NCBI GenBank assembly: GCA_023935145.1
Contig: CM043699.1
Location: 141,032,036 to 141,096,035, forward strand
DNA from: Bretschneidera sinensis
Taxonomy: Eukaryota; Streptophyta; Magnoliopsida; Brassicales; Akaniaceae
DNA length: 64,000 bases
Reading direction: 5' to 3'
Part shown: piece after piece, positions 1 to 12,700 of the stretch
Layout of the letters: each line of letters begins with the position of its first letter
How positions within the stretch are numbered: position 1 is the first letter of the stretch
The notes under the pieces: model-generated
Told to the model about the DNA's origin: nothing
The model's input: only the letters and a program-made list of their open reading frames with translations
Database searches by the model: none
Translations under genes and position numbers: made by a program

Positions 1-114
1 CATGATAAAAAAGAATAGCATGGCATTTATACTAAGATTCATCGGATGGTCCCCCTGCCCCCATTTTTTTCCCCAAAAAGGGAAAAAATGCAGAAAAAAT
101 AGATCAAATAGTAG

Positions 115-420
115 TTACAGAACAGTCCAACTCTTGATGCAGATAGAACATACCTGATGCAACGATGGCAGAGAGAGAGACGATGGTGATGGGTTTCTGT
201 GATGGGTCTTGAGGGACTCATTCACGTTGGTAGCTCGGACGACTGTACACGCGAAGGGGCTTGGAGCTAGCAAAGGACCAAGACGGCGAAGGTGTTGAGG
301 CTTCCCTTGTAAGAGCCTGAGCTGATGAAGTTGTACGCCAGCACACCATAAGGATTGAAGGCTCGCTTGATGACGCTGTTCTAAGGATTTCTTACAAGAA
401 AATACAATCTGAAACGGCAA
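115..420 (-). other. GC-rich exon-like stretch, unassigned
   Basis: Read on the minus strand, this stretch is richer in G+C than its surroundings and follows a pyrimidine-rich run ending in CAG at about 416-420. The lowest-coordinate frame gives about 100 codons open to a stop, but all three frames show Ser/Pro/Arg-rich pieces and none resembles a family I recognise. A donor-like CAG|GTATG lies at about 152-158. It may be an exon of a small, possibly organelle-targeted protein running toward the window start, or a decayed exon. Confidence 0.25.
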
Positions 421-540
421 GAAATTTGGGGATTTATGGTTTAAAAATTGAGGATTCAGGTTAGGTTTCTCTGCGCATGGAAGGAAGATATTGAGCTGAG
501 AGAGAAAGTTGATTGGGTTGGCTTAATTCAGTTGCTTTAA

Positions 541-897
541 TTTACATATTTGGACAATTCTGTTAGGATTTAACGGATATTGTGATATCAAATTTCTTTA
601 TTTTCAATACTACATGTTTCATTAATTATCCATTAAACTCGTATATAATATAATAGTTTACCTCTATATTAATTACTTTAAGCGATATATATTTTTATTT
701 TTTCAATTTTTTTGTTAGCTACTTTAAATAGTGGGATGTGATTACTGATTTTATAAAATTAAAATGAAATTATAATTATAATCAAATTTGGAGGATGTAA
801 TTGTAAACTACACTAATGACTAATTTTATTGTAGTCATAACATAAGGTGTTTAATTAGGTAAAAAATAGATAATATAAATGGTTGAAGATTTAATCA

Positions 898-935
<38 letters not shown>

Positions 936-1377
936 AATTGAGGGTGGATGGTTTCGAACCATAATCTTTGAATAGAAATTTTAATCTCTCTCACTACCAC
1001 ACCAAAGATAATAGGTTAATTACCGGATATTATTGACAGAAAATCAATTGAAATTTTTATTCATGTAGGCTATTTTTGAAAATTTATTAATATTGATTGA
1101 TTGCTTTACTAAACATATATCAATCCAGATAAAATTAAAATTATTTGCTGTTGAAACTCGTTTGTGATTGGTATTATTGAAAATTTGATGATCAAAATAA
1201 CTTTAAAAAATCATGTTTATCTTAAACCGACAAAAAAAAATAATTAGTTAACTAAAAAAGCCATTGAATTGTTTTTTTATTAGTTACAAATTTTTGTATG
1301 ATATCGGATTAATCAATAATAAAAAAATATACCTCTATTATAATTGAAAAGAAATCACAAAATTTTCATTCTGACAC
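541..1377. other. AT-rich intergenic stretch
   Basis: No coding signal is seen. The stretch holds a (TA)n microsatellite at 902-930 and a SINE-like block at about 930-1020, listed separately. The remainder is low-complexity AT-rich DNA. Confidence 0.6.
930..1020 (-). mobile_element. SINE-like tRNA-derived block
   Basis: On the minus strand the block contains GGTTCGAAACC, a perfect match to the pol III B-box consensus GGTTCRANNCC. An A-box-like GTGGTAGTGAG lies about 35 bases upstream, which is the spacing of tRNA-derived SINEs. It abuts a (TA)n run where a SINE tail could lie. No target duplication was found, so this may be only a 5' fragment. Confidence 0.35.
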
Positions 1378-1680
1378 GGGATTCACCCTAGGATATCTTG
1401 CGTGATTTTCTGGTAAGTGCATTTAAAGGCAGTGAGCTGGGTCTACAAGAATGGCTCCACCCTCCTGTGGGGCTACGAAGCCTTTTACTGAATGATTGTG
1501 ATGGGGTCTCCTGGCCGCGGGTTGTCCGCTGTTAGCTAGGCCTTTGGCCCTTCAGAGTAACCAAAAAAAAAAAAAAGAATCTCGCGTCTTGTGCTTGTAG
1601 GTATGGTGAGTTCGGCTGTGAACCGTCGCCAGGAAGGACCCCCATGCGCCTGTCCATCACGCAAGTGCGCATTGTATGTT
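1378..1680. other. GC-rich island with internal A-tract, probable retroelement debris
   Basis: About 300 bases of GC-rich sequence are sharply bounded by AT-rich DNA. An A13-14 run at about 1562-1576 follows a sequence ending in CAGAGTAACC, the look of a LINE or SINE 3' end. GC-rich sequence resumes after it. No ORF longer than a few dozen codons is present. I do not recognise the family. Confidence 0.35.
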
Positions 1681-1746
1681 TTTATTTCTTTTCGATTTTT
1701 AAAAATAAAAATTAAAAACAGTTTTATATATTTAGATAACTGTAAT

Positions 1747-2150
1747 TAATATATTTGGATAACTGTTTCTAAAACATAAAATAATGAAATGTTATTTGAA
1801 TAATTTTATTTTGAAAACTGTTTTGATACATCTTATAATTATTTTTAGTTTTGAGTTTAAATTTAAAATCTATATTAATCTTATTTTTCATATTTACTAA
1901 ATATTTAAAAATAATTAATATTATTTTATTTTTAATTTTTTAATATTTTTGTATGCATAGAAGAAAAATGAAATAGATAAGTGAATTTAAAACTATTTTT
2001 CAAAAATTATGTCTAAAAACACCAATTTGAAGTTTTCAAAAAACAGTTTTAAAAAATTACTTTTGAAAACTGTTTGTCAAACAAAAAAAAAGTTTTTGAA
2101 AACTATTTTTAGTTTTCAAAAACTGTTTCCAAATATATCTTTAATTTTGT
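1747..2150. mobile_element. Degenerate MITE-like inverted-repeat element
   Basis: The left end (about 1747-1790, containing ATATTTGGATAACTGTTTC) and the reverse complement of the right end (about 2105-2148, containing GATATATTTGGAAACAG) are alike over about 35 bases. The interior repeats the motif GAAAACTGTTT in both orientations and is very AT-rich. This is the usual form of a decayed non-autonomous DNA transposon. Ends and TSD are not resolved. Confidence 0.4.
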
Positions 2151-2440
2151 GATTTATTCATAGTCGGGTTCGAACTCTAAACTTGAAATTTTTGAACCTA
2201 TGTTGGACTCGAATGTTATTTTTTCATCCCAACCGGTAGTTGGGTAGCCTTGAATCCGGTTTAGAATTATCCTTTCTTATTTGTAAGATTTGGATGTTAG
2301 AGGAATAAGTTGTAATTAGGATTAAAACTCGACACTAAGTTTTTAATTTACCTTTCATTTATTGGACTACATCTAAAAATTATCCGATCTGCACCAAGCT
2401 CGATGACACAGAAATTACCAACTTAGGCGTTGTCCATTTA

Positions 2441-2535
2441 AGCAAGCGTGTTTTAAGTGGAACGAAACAAGACCTTAGTCAGCTCATCTGCAACTTTATT
2501 TGCACCTCCTCTAACATGAAAGCAAGAACAAAAAT
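2441..2535 (-). pseudogene. LINE RNase H-like fragment
   Basis: The minus strand translates for about 25 residues as a sequence containing HVRGGANKVADELTK, which resembles the HxxREANxxADxLA motif near the end of RNase H domains in plant L1-type retroelements. No continuing frame is found on either side. It is a short relic. The identification rests on this motif alone. Confidence 0.4.
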
Positions 2536-2550
2536 CAAAATGTCCCATGA

Positions 2551-4895
2551 ATTTGGATTAGAGCTAATCAAAGTCAAGCTCGTGTCAGGCTTACACTAAG
2601 TTTTAGGCTCGGTTGATATGATCCGGTCTATTTTGATTTGAAAATTAATTGTTGTTCAAGTTTGATCCTAATAAATTAAGTTAAACTATGATCAACCCAT
2701 TAAATCTGAATTTTTTATTTTTTTCTCAACTCTAAGTTAGTCCCAATTACTTTATTACGTTCAACGAATTAAAATATAACAATTCTTACTATAAAATTAT
2801 TGCATTTTCCTTATTTTTCATATATATATATATATATATTAATAGATTTTTAACACTACCACCACACATTGCATGAAATATATTATGTAATATAAAGAAT
2901 TAAATATAATACATTAAATCAGGTTGGATCGAGCTGACTCATCTTATTTTTTTAATTTTTCAAACCTGATTACTTTTAAATCGGATCTAAATTTTTGTCT
3001 AAACTCGATTTATTGATCAATTTTCTTTATCTAAGTCCGCAAAAATTACAAAGTGAGCCAGACAGATCAATAAGCAACGAATTGATGATCAGTTCTAAAT
3101 TGTTGATGTCTTCAATAACATTGGCAAAACATACTTCCATTTGAGAGATGGTCTTCACCATGTATTTCTTTATGAATCATAAATATTTTTGGATTATTCT
3201 TGCACCTTAAAGTTTTAATATCTGCCTTTTTCTTTTAGAATCTTAAGTTTTAATGTTGATTGGCAATGGGTTTCTCTTCAGTCTTCACCACATAATTGGT
3301 TGCATTATGATTATCTTTTTGGGTTTCACTTTATGATCAATTTTTGGTTTATGTACACTTGACGATCATAAAGGTATTCAAACACTTTACGAAGTAATTC
3401 AAACCATAAAAACCTCTTCTTTAGAAATTGTTTGTGCCGCATAATCTTTAATATGACCATATTTTTTACAATTTTTATTATATATATATATATATATATT
3501 TTTTTTGATATCCTTATAAATCATCGTCACTCAATAAAATCATGTAGAGATTGTTGGTGGATGCTCATATGGTGTTTTATGACATCTCTGTAGGTATTTA
3601 GAGTTGGGTTTATTTAAATATGTGATTTCGATTATTCATCAAATTGTTTGTCAAGGTTCACTCCACCTGATTTGTACACTTGCTTATGGTAGTTTATGGT
3701 GTCACGATGGTTCAAGGGTGTTGATCCAAATGGATCGATGATGTAGTAAAACTTTGTAATTGATGAGATGTTTTGTATTTATACTCGTTTCCAAGATTCG
3801 TTCCGGTTAGAACGATTTTAAAAAGAAAAAAACAAAGGTGAGATATTTTGACGACTTTTTTTATTTTTTTATAGTTTATTATATAAAGTGTTTATTAGGG
3901 TTTAGAAAATAGTTTGTTTATACAATTTTGTCCTCTTTATATTTGATATGAAATTCTCTGTTTTCACCCGTAAACGTAACCTTAACCACGCAAACCACGT
4001 TAATCTTATGTATTTTATTTTTACGTGATTGTTATCTTGCTATTTTTATTTTGTTATTTTTATCGATTTTGTTATGTCAGTCATTTATTTGATCGATAAC
4101 TACGATAAAATTGAGTAGTAATTTCCGTATCATTTTTTTTCTAAAAAAAATTAAAATATGTAGCATCATTGTAATTTTTAAAATAAAAAAGTTTGTCTTT
4201 GATTTTTACTTTATGACGGTATTTGATATTCATTTATTTGAGATGTTAGGTTATTTAATTTTATAAAAAAATATATCAACAAACTTTTCATTTAAAATAT
4301 TTAAATTTTTTATGATGGTATTTGATTTTCAGTTGTTTGAGAATGCGATAGGCAATGATATCACAATATTTTTAAAATATAAAATATACGAAGTAAAATT
4401 TCTTTTATACTATATAATAGAATATAAATCCATTTAAAATATAATTTTAACAATTTTCGAAAAAAAACGATGATAATCTTTTTTTAAAAAAACCCTAAAA
4501 ATTCCTTTATAAATATGTTCTATCATTAATAATTATATTTTAAAAAATAATATTTTTGATACCTAAAAGTACTTTAGTCATCATAAAAAGTAATATTCAA
4601 TTAAAATTTTGATTTTTTAAAAAAATTAATTACAGAACAGTTTAATGGTGAAAATTAACATTTTAAAAAGAATCGTAATATTTAAAAAGACTTAATATGT
4701 TAATGTTATTTTAACCAACTTGAAAATAATTTTAAAAGTAATTTTTTTAAATTATAATATCATTTATAGAAGTGTGATTATCGTGCAATGAGTGTAAGTA
4801 TCTTAATATAAAATAAAAAATAAGTCTCGGCTGTTGAATTATCATGATGATGTCATGCACACCAAAACACTACATAGGAAAAAGGGAAAAAAAAA
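2551..4895. other. Intergenic, AT-rich, no gene seen
   Basis: No ORF or splice-supported exon is visible. Short (TA)n runs occur at about 2820-2840 and 3480-3500. The 2560-3060 part carries mildly GC-richer words (CGAGCTGACTC and similar) that could be old transposon sequence. Otherwise nothing is recognised. Confidence 0.6.
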
Positions 4896-4901
4896 CCTTC
4901 T

Positions 4902-4911
4902 AGATATAAAA
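4902..4911 (+). promoter_or_regulatory. Putative TATA box of the OTU gene
   Basis: TAGATATAAA lies about 120-150 bases upstream of the first ATG codons of the transcribed leader. It is followed by a pyrimidine-rich stretch (about 4917-4940) where initiation would be expected. Inferred from position only. Confidence 0.4.
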
Positions 4912-5022
4912 CTCATTGCTTTCCATTCTTCTTTCCGGTTACTTACAACCCAAAAGACTTCTGAGCTTTGAACAATTCAGTTTGCCAAACGTGTAAAGTC
5001 TCTCTCCTCTGCTGTGCGTGTC

Positions 5023-5052
5023 ATGTGTTCGTTTCTTGTCGGGGGAGATTGA
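5023..5052 (+). CDS. uORF1 in the OTU leader (9 codons plus stop)
   Basis: This is the first ATG after the putative TATA box. It encodes nine residues (MCSFLVGGD) and ends in TGA. The last A of TGA is the first base of the next ATG, giving an overlapping TGATG arrangement with uORF2. It is probably regulatory rather than a functional peptide. Confidence 0.35.
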   Translation: MCSFLVGGD

Positions 5053-6135
5053 TGGCAATTAAGATCGAGCCTCCAAGAATCGTCAAAGCTATCCTCTCAA
5101 GAAAACTATACACTACGACTACGACTTCGCCTTTGCCTTCCTTTCTAAGTAAACATCTTCTTGGTAAGTCTCACTTCGTTATTGTTGTTTGTCTTCTATT
5201 TAAAACTCTTTGTTAACCTTTCTTTGCCGCTTTCTCCACGAATTCTCATCTGGGTATCTTCCATTATTTTCTAATATTTCTACTTTCTGTTGATGTACTA
5301 CTCCATTTGATTGCATTCCTTTCAAGTTTACAATGTTCTGCTTGGCTGCTAAAATTGGAAAAATTATTTTAATGATTTTTATGCTGCTCAGTTTAAAAAC
5401 AAAAAGATTCAATAATCATTGATTTCTTTTGATTTCATCTGTTCTATCAGCGACGAAACTCATGGTCTTTCAGTTTTTGTTCTTGGGTATCTTTTGTTTT
5501 ACTCCGATGTACTCATTTTGTTGCCAATTACTCTTTAATCTTCTTTTGTTGTGTCCTTGTAGTTTGGTTCCTGAGAAAGTGAAAGGGAGAAGAGAATTTT
5601 TTTTTCTTGAATGTTGATTGATCCAGCTCACTTCATCTCAACTGAATAGTTTATACGGGATTCAAGTTAGGGAATTCAAGATTCAGCGTTTTGATTTTTT
5701 TCTTTCTATATTAAATGTGTCAATGAAGGGGAGGTTGTTACTGGTTTCAGTAGATATATTATTTGTTAGCAGTTTTCATGAATTTTAATTTATTGGTACA
5801 TCTAATTGAGTCTAATCAGTATCTGGGTTGGATATTTTAAGTGTTTTCTTCCGTAGACCATCTTCTATATTTTGATGATTTTAGATAAATTTTGATAATT
5901 TGTTCTAGGTTTCTATGCGGGGCCACACGTGCGCGCACACATATCTGTGATTGGTGATCCATGAATACTTTTTATCTTTTTGATTGATCTTTTCAATAGA
6001 TGCTGTCATCATTGGATGTTCTGTTTGGAATTTTATGATTTGACATATACAAACACACATATTTGATGGCTGTAATATATTTAACTATCATCATGTCATG
6101 TTTTTGTAGGTTTTGATTGGGAATTGTTGAGATAG
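5052..6135 (+). CDS. uORF2 in the OTU leader, spliced, about 45 residues
   Basis: It joins 5052-5163 to 6110-6135. The donor is CTTG|GTAAGT and the acceptor TTTTTGTAG|GT. The predicted peptide begins MAIKIEPPRIVKAILS and is basic, Ser/Thr-rich and without acidic residues after the start region, much like a mitochondrial presequence. With this splice it stops at TAG (6133-6135), leaving one base before the main OTU ATG at 6137, in a different frame. It may be a translational control element, or the first exon of an alternative transcript using another acceptor. The intron call is inferred from consensus sites. Confidence 0.4.
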
Positions 6136-6136
6136 T

Positions 6137-9100
6137 ATGTCTGAGAACTACAGCAATGCGAGTGCAAGCTCAAGCTCAAGTTTGAATAGCAGCTTCCCCG
6201 ATACAGAGGATGATCATACCATTGCAAGCATATTAGCACAAGGTGAAAACTTGAGAACCGATGGCAGGCTTGGGAAGAGACTTTCTCATTTGGATTCCAT
6301 CCCAGTATGAATCCTTTCTTATTATCTCTAATCTCCGGACCTGTACTTGATTGTGGCATTGAGAGTTAACGATTCTGTTCATATGATGTAAAAATGTTTC
6401 AACTTTCAAGATTATTGTTTGCACTTGCCTTGTTCGATTTAAAATGGGCACTGTATGGAGATATGCTCTCTAAGCACTCTGAATGACTGTTCTCTGCTAG
6501 CTATGATTAGTAAAACTTCCATTCTTTAGATTAAGCAAAACATAGGATGGTTTAAGCTAATTGCTGAAATAGTATGGCTTTGATGATGATTTAACCTGGC
6601 AGTCTCATCTGTGAAGTCCGTCACTCCATCTACTTTAACATCATTGATTGATAGAGCCAAAATTAATGTCTAATAGAGTTTCTTCCTTATAAAAGATTTT
6701 CCCCCATAAATGTGCATCAAGGAAGATCATTTAAATTGTGATTGGAGACATTCTACGGTCCACTTGAATTTTAACATTTCATGGAAGAACATAACTTGGC
6801 CTACTTGAACTTGGCTGTTGTTGGTTGTTTCTTTCTTATAACTCAAAAGTCCGTAGATGTCTGTATGTGATGTCAAGTCCATAAATATTACTTTGTTAGA
6901 TTTGGTCACCTGGCAAGATCAGTTTAGAGACAACCAAATGGTATGGGCCGTAGTAAAAGAAACTTGAAGAAATAAGTGTCTGTAATTTTTGAGAGAAGAT
7001 GGCTCATAAAATCTGCTCCATAATCTTATAAAAAAAACAAAAAAACAAAAAAATCTGCTCCATAATAGAAGATTTTAGCACCGGTTTGGAGTAAACTGCT
7101 GAAAGATCTGTCCACAAGACATGAAGATATGGTTTAATGGAAGAATTTTATATACAACTTCTTTTATTCTAAAATTAGCTTCTGGTATAAAAAGAATGTT
7201 GTCTACAGGTTTAAGAGCAACATGCTTCTTAATCTGTAGGGAGAAACAGAGTTCAAACTGCTGACTACTGAAGTTGCCACATTAAGAAGGAAATTTTTAT
7301 AATTTTATTAATGAGGAAAACTTCACTTATTGAACTTGCCACATTAAGAAAGATAAATTTATATAATTTACTAATGATGCAAAAATCACCAGTGGATCTG
7401 TAGAGTCATGGCAGAGGAGGCTTGTAAAGTAAAACCATCCATATTGCCTGTCTTCTGAACTTACATGACAATCTTGTATGCATCCTACATGGTGTTAGTG
7501 CTGTTAGACAGGCATTTAGCTGACTTCTTGTTTTTTCATGCCCTAATATTCAGATCTAGGCTTTTAATGTAGAGTATGCTTTTACCCCAGGTTGTAACAG
7601 AATTGGGTAAATTTGAAGTTGATTTAGTAGTGCAGGAGCAGCTCATTTCATGTCCCAACTGTGTTGAGTATTTTTCATTTTTTCTGCCATGATTTCTTTG
7701 GTAGAATGCTTGCATTAGCTCACCCCTTCTAGACAACTTAAAAGTTCCATCTTGAAGTTCCTCTTTAATTAGCATTCTCCTTGCACAATTTCCGGTTCAT
7801 GATCTACCATGACTTGAAAGTGGATGTGTGTACCAGATATAGTAAACTTTTGTATATTATAATGTGTTGGTGTAACTTTTTCACTTTAGGGAGTATCTTA
7901 TGATATTATAGATAGTTGGGCAATCAAATTAGAGATAAAACACGGCCACTTTTGCATTCTTTGCGTATACTGTAATATTTCATAAAACACATGTATGGTA
8001 TCATTTCCATTACATGGCATCACTTATTAATTTTTTTTCTTGTTCATATGATGCACTTTGTGCATATGCATGAAGCTTACCTTTTTAAGTCTGTCATGGT
8101 TTCCTTCAAATTTCTTAAGCTGTTTTATTGGAGTGCCTGATTCTGTTTTCTATTTTTTTTATTAACATTGAATTGTTGTTTCTTTTATCTCTGTGCCATA
8201 TTTTTAGTCCAGATACTATTTGCACAAAGTTTAATGCAAAAATATTCTTTTGTTCAAAACATCTTCAACTTTAAAGTAAATGAAATACATGCGGGTCCCA
8301 CAAGAGTTACGTCTTTGACATAAAAAGAAGAGATTAAGGGTACACTTGAAAAATAAATGGTTTTTGTATGTGGACAAACAATATGGGACATCTATTTTAG
8401 GAAAGATGGACTAAAAAAATGGGATGGAGGGAATACTAAAGAGATGCAGAAATAATATTCTATTGTCATTTCTCTTTCTGCAATTAGGATAGCTTCTGGA
8501 TATTTTAAATCTGTGTAGTTTCTTATGAATTTATTTTGTTGGCAGCACACTCCCCGTGTCAATGGGGAGATACCTGATGTTAATGATGCAACCTTAGATC
8601 ATGAGCGACTCTCTGAAAGGTTCCGATCTTATCATGATTTCTTTATGCAATTTCTCTTAGATTGTTTTATTGTAAGTTCATTACTTGTTATAATACATTT
8701 GAGTTATTCTGTAATTCATTGATTACTGTACATTATGACACTTGAATAGTCTTGATCTGTTTACAGTAAGCTACATCAACAAAAATAACGCACAAAAGAT
8801 CTTTACTACCTATTTGCTTGGATTTCTGACTGTTAATACGAGCATGGGTGCTGCCACAGATACATACAGTATACTTGTAGGCTTGGCATTTAACATCTGA
8901 CTTATGCTCAACATCTCATGTGGGCAACTATGTATTATGTGATTTATCTTTATCTGGTCTTGATGGTTTTGTTTTTGTTCAGGTTGGCCACATATGGTTT
9001 AGCTGAACTGCAAATTGAGGGTGATGGCAATTGTCAGGTTGTTACAAAGAATAGCTGTTCCATTATCTGCCATTAGCTTTTGCTATTAAATTTTTTTATT

Positions 9101-9684
9101 ACCTAATTTTATGTTTAGGTATATCAACACTTTATTTCTTGGTGTATATAAGTTACTTTGACCTCTTTCATTCTACATCAACTTATGTTTGCTCCTTTAT
9201 ATGGTAGTATGTTCTTTTAACTTGACATATCTTATTAAATGTTTGTTCGACTTATTTGACAGTTTCGAGCATTAGCAGATCAGCTGTTTCGCAATCCAGA
9301 CTACCACAAACATGTGAGAAAGGAAATTGTGAAGCAGGTGGGGTTGACAACAATATACTCTTACAAACACTTCTTTAATTCCGGCCCTAAATATGAATTA
9401 TTTGTACATATTAGAAACACATTGATCAGTCCTCAATAAATATTTCGTTTAGCAGTCTGGTTACTACTACTTCAATTTTGATATTGTCTTGAAGCATCAT
9501 AGTAATGATTGTTTGGAGCCAGTTGAGCGATTTGGGCTTCCTGGGATTTTGATTTTCACAGACTTTTGAGTACATTTGATCAGTCTTCGATAGATTTTTC
9601 TTTAGCAGATATTCTCACTTGTTACTACTCCTACTCCAATTTTGAGATTGTCTTAATTATTGTTATTGTTATTGCTAGTACTAG

Positions 9685-9736
<52 letters not shown>

Positions 9737-12700
9737 TGTGTGTGTGTGGGGGGGGGTTTTGGGGGGGGGTGGGGGGGGAGGGGAGAGAGTAATGATGTTT
9801 ATCTAGAAAATTGTTGTATCATAGTAATGGTTGTTTGTTTGGAGCCAGTTGAGCGATTTGGGCTACCTGGGATTTTTAGTGCTTCCAGGTGATAAAAGTC
9901 ATCTTCAAGCTTGCATAGGAAAAAGAAAGAAGTGTAGAGTGTTCTTTTGTGCATTCTTAAGCTGATGGACATTTCTTAGAATATGAACTAAAACCATTGG
10001 TTTATCTATTATTATTGACTTTCTACTTTTTAAAGGAAGGAAACTTATTCTTGCAGTTTGTTTCTTTGATAAATAAGAAATTCATTTTAAGCGCCATAAA
10101 AGGGAGTGCATGCACAGCAAGTATACAAATGAAACGCCTAAAAATAAAACAAAAAATAGAAGGAAAAGAAACAAAAAAACATATTAGGACTGCAAGGTCA
10201 AAGCATCTAGAAAATTAATAGGAAAAAGTCACCACTCACAAGCTCTTTACTATTAAATAGTCATGTATAATGTGCTTACGTATGCTGTTTTAATGCTATG
10301 AATTGGAGTTTCTACTATGTCAGAAATAATTTCTTTTCTTATTTAATGAAATAGATACTATCATCAAGTATTTCCTTATTTCTTTTCGGACCATGTTCAT
10401 TTAGTTTTATGTTGGTTGTTAACCTAGTGCAACCTTTCTTCTTTGTCTGGGTTTGGGACCGGTTTGTAAAGATAAACAAATACTCACCACATGTCTAATT
10501 CCGATATATTCTAATCACTCGTGTTTTCATATTTAAATTTTTCAGTTAAAGCATTTCAGGAAATTATATGAAGGTTATGTCCCAATGAAGTACAGAAGCT
10601 ACCTGAGGAACATGAAAAAGTTAGACATCTGCAGTGATGCCTATTCATTTTCTTACTGCAAAATTAGAGAGCATGTTGCATGACTCTCAGTGTGACTACA
10701 TGCTAATTCAATTTTTGTACAAAACTTTCTATGCCACTAGATCAGGTGAATGGGGGGATCATGTCACTCTACAAGCAGCTGCAGACCGTGTAAGTTGAAT
10801 TTTCTTACCCCTTGTCTGCTTAGTATGGCTTGTTTCTGATTTGCACTGGAGATATATCTTAGATCTAGTTTCTACTTATCATTACTATCAGTTTGGCAAG
10901 GTATTTTTGTTTCTTACAGGAGATATGGGCATTGTGCCATATTTCAAGGATATACCATAAATTTCGAGGATAGAATATCATGTGAACTCACAATAAAACA
11001 TTACTTAGCGAACAGATTTTGTGCAAGAAACTTCAAAGAGATGATAAATGTGGAAAGGTTGTAAGTGTCTGCTCTCCATGCCATCTCTGTCTCTGTCTAT
11101 CTCACACACGCGCACACAAAATCACAAGTTCATAACACACATGCGGAAGGACACATGCGTGCCTGTATGCTCAAGCTATATTCTAGCCCACATCCACATT
11201 GACTCCTCTTTTGTCTGTCGCTCACATGATTTACACATGCACATTGTCACGTGCTAGCCCACACCTTGAGAAAATCTACATCCATTAACACTCATATACA
11301 TTGGAACAGCTCTCTGTTTCTGTCTCTCTCTAGCGTGCGCAAATGCTCAGATACGTGTGGATGGACAGACATACATATGCCTGCTCATGCTCATCCACTA
11401 CTAGGTCTTCTTCTCTTGTGACAATTCACACATGCAGATGGACATGTGAGTGCGCAACGCACTAGCCTACAGCTAGATCTTGATGGACACTCCATGTTGA
11501 TGCCTCTCTACATCTCTCTCTCTCACACAATGCGCACTCACTGATGTGGATGGACATGCACATGCCTGCTAATACATGCGTGCCGCATACACACATCCAC
11601 ACACAAAAGTCCACACATAGACCAGTTCAACATATTGACACCCATAAAATTGGTGTTCCTATGTCTCTAGTTTTTATTTTGTCATGTGTGATTCTAAGTG
11701 AGTAATATTTCTTCTAAGTTTGTCTTTGCTTTTAGTATGAATTCAGTATTGCATTATTGGAAATTATCATATTGCTCAGTCGGACAATGAAATTTGCATT
11801 TTTGTTTTGTAAATGAAAAGAATAATATTGATATAATGATGACACTCAAAGGATTCCTTTTTTTTAATAAGTGACACTCAAAAGGATTGTTAAAAATATC
11901 TAATTCACATGATTTTGATCTTGCTCTCTGAAGTGAAATATGGTGCCTCTATTCTCAAGTCTCAAACTTAATATTGGTTAATACCTAAGGTTCTTGCGTA
12001 TCATCCCTAGAGGAGGATATATCAGATATCTAGAACAATCTGCATCTAAGAAATGGCAATTCACTGCATTTCTCAAAATATGCTGATGCTTTTCTGTAGA
12101 CTGCCTGTAGTTGGAGGCATAGTAAGCTAAGGGATCGGAACCAAGTGCCTGTGGAAGCTAAGATAAGATTGGGACCAATCTAGATATACTAACATTGACT
12201 AAGATCACTATCTAAACACACTAAACAAGAGCCTAACTCAGCAACCGGCTGCTGGATTGATCTAATAAACAACTTAAATACATTTGCAAGCAGAATTATT
12301 TGAATGCCCTTTTACATACAAACAAACATATTCTTTCTATGTCAAACACGTTAAGATACTTATCATGGATAAAACTGTAGAACTACAAAGTTGTTTCATC
12401 CTTGAAATCGGACCAGATTTATGTAATTTTAACTTTTTTGGGATTGGTCTGTTGGTGGCAATTTAGCTTCTCCAACGCTTGCATTTATTCTTTTCAGAAG
12501 ATTTTGGGTCATGTAGGAAACATAACTCTGTCAAATGCAGTTTCGATCTTCTGTAGTACTATTGAGAGAGTGAAACATTGTTATTGTTGGAACTAAGCCA
12601 TTATGATTAAATGTATTCAATAGATACAAACAAAGTTCTGCAGTTTAACAGAGTAAGGCCTTGGAAAACCTGTGATTCTTTTGTCCCCTCTCCCCATACC

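Noticed and set aside
2156..2240. GGGTTCGAACTC as a tRNA B box
   Set aside because: No A box, acceptor stem or cloverleaf partner could be found around it.
4968..5216. 82-codon frame in the OTU leader read straight through 5163
   Set aside because: It starts at TTG, not ATG, and its last part runs past a strong GTAAGT donor. The ATG at 5052 with the splice is the better reading.
11048..11257. 69-codon frame in OTU intron 6
   Set aside because: It is a by-product of the CA/ACATGC-rich repeat and has no protein character beyond that.
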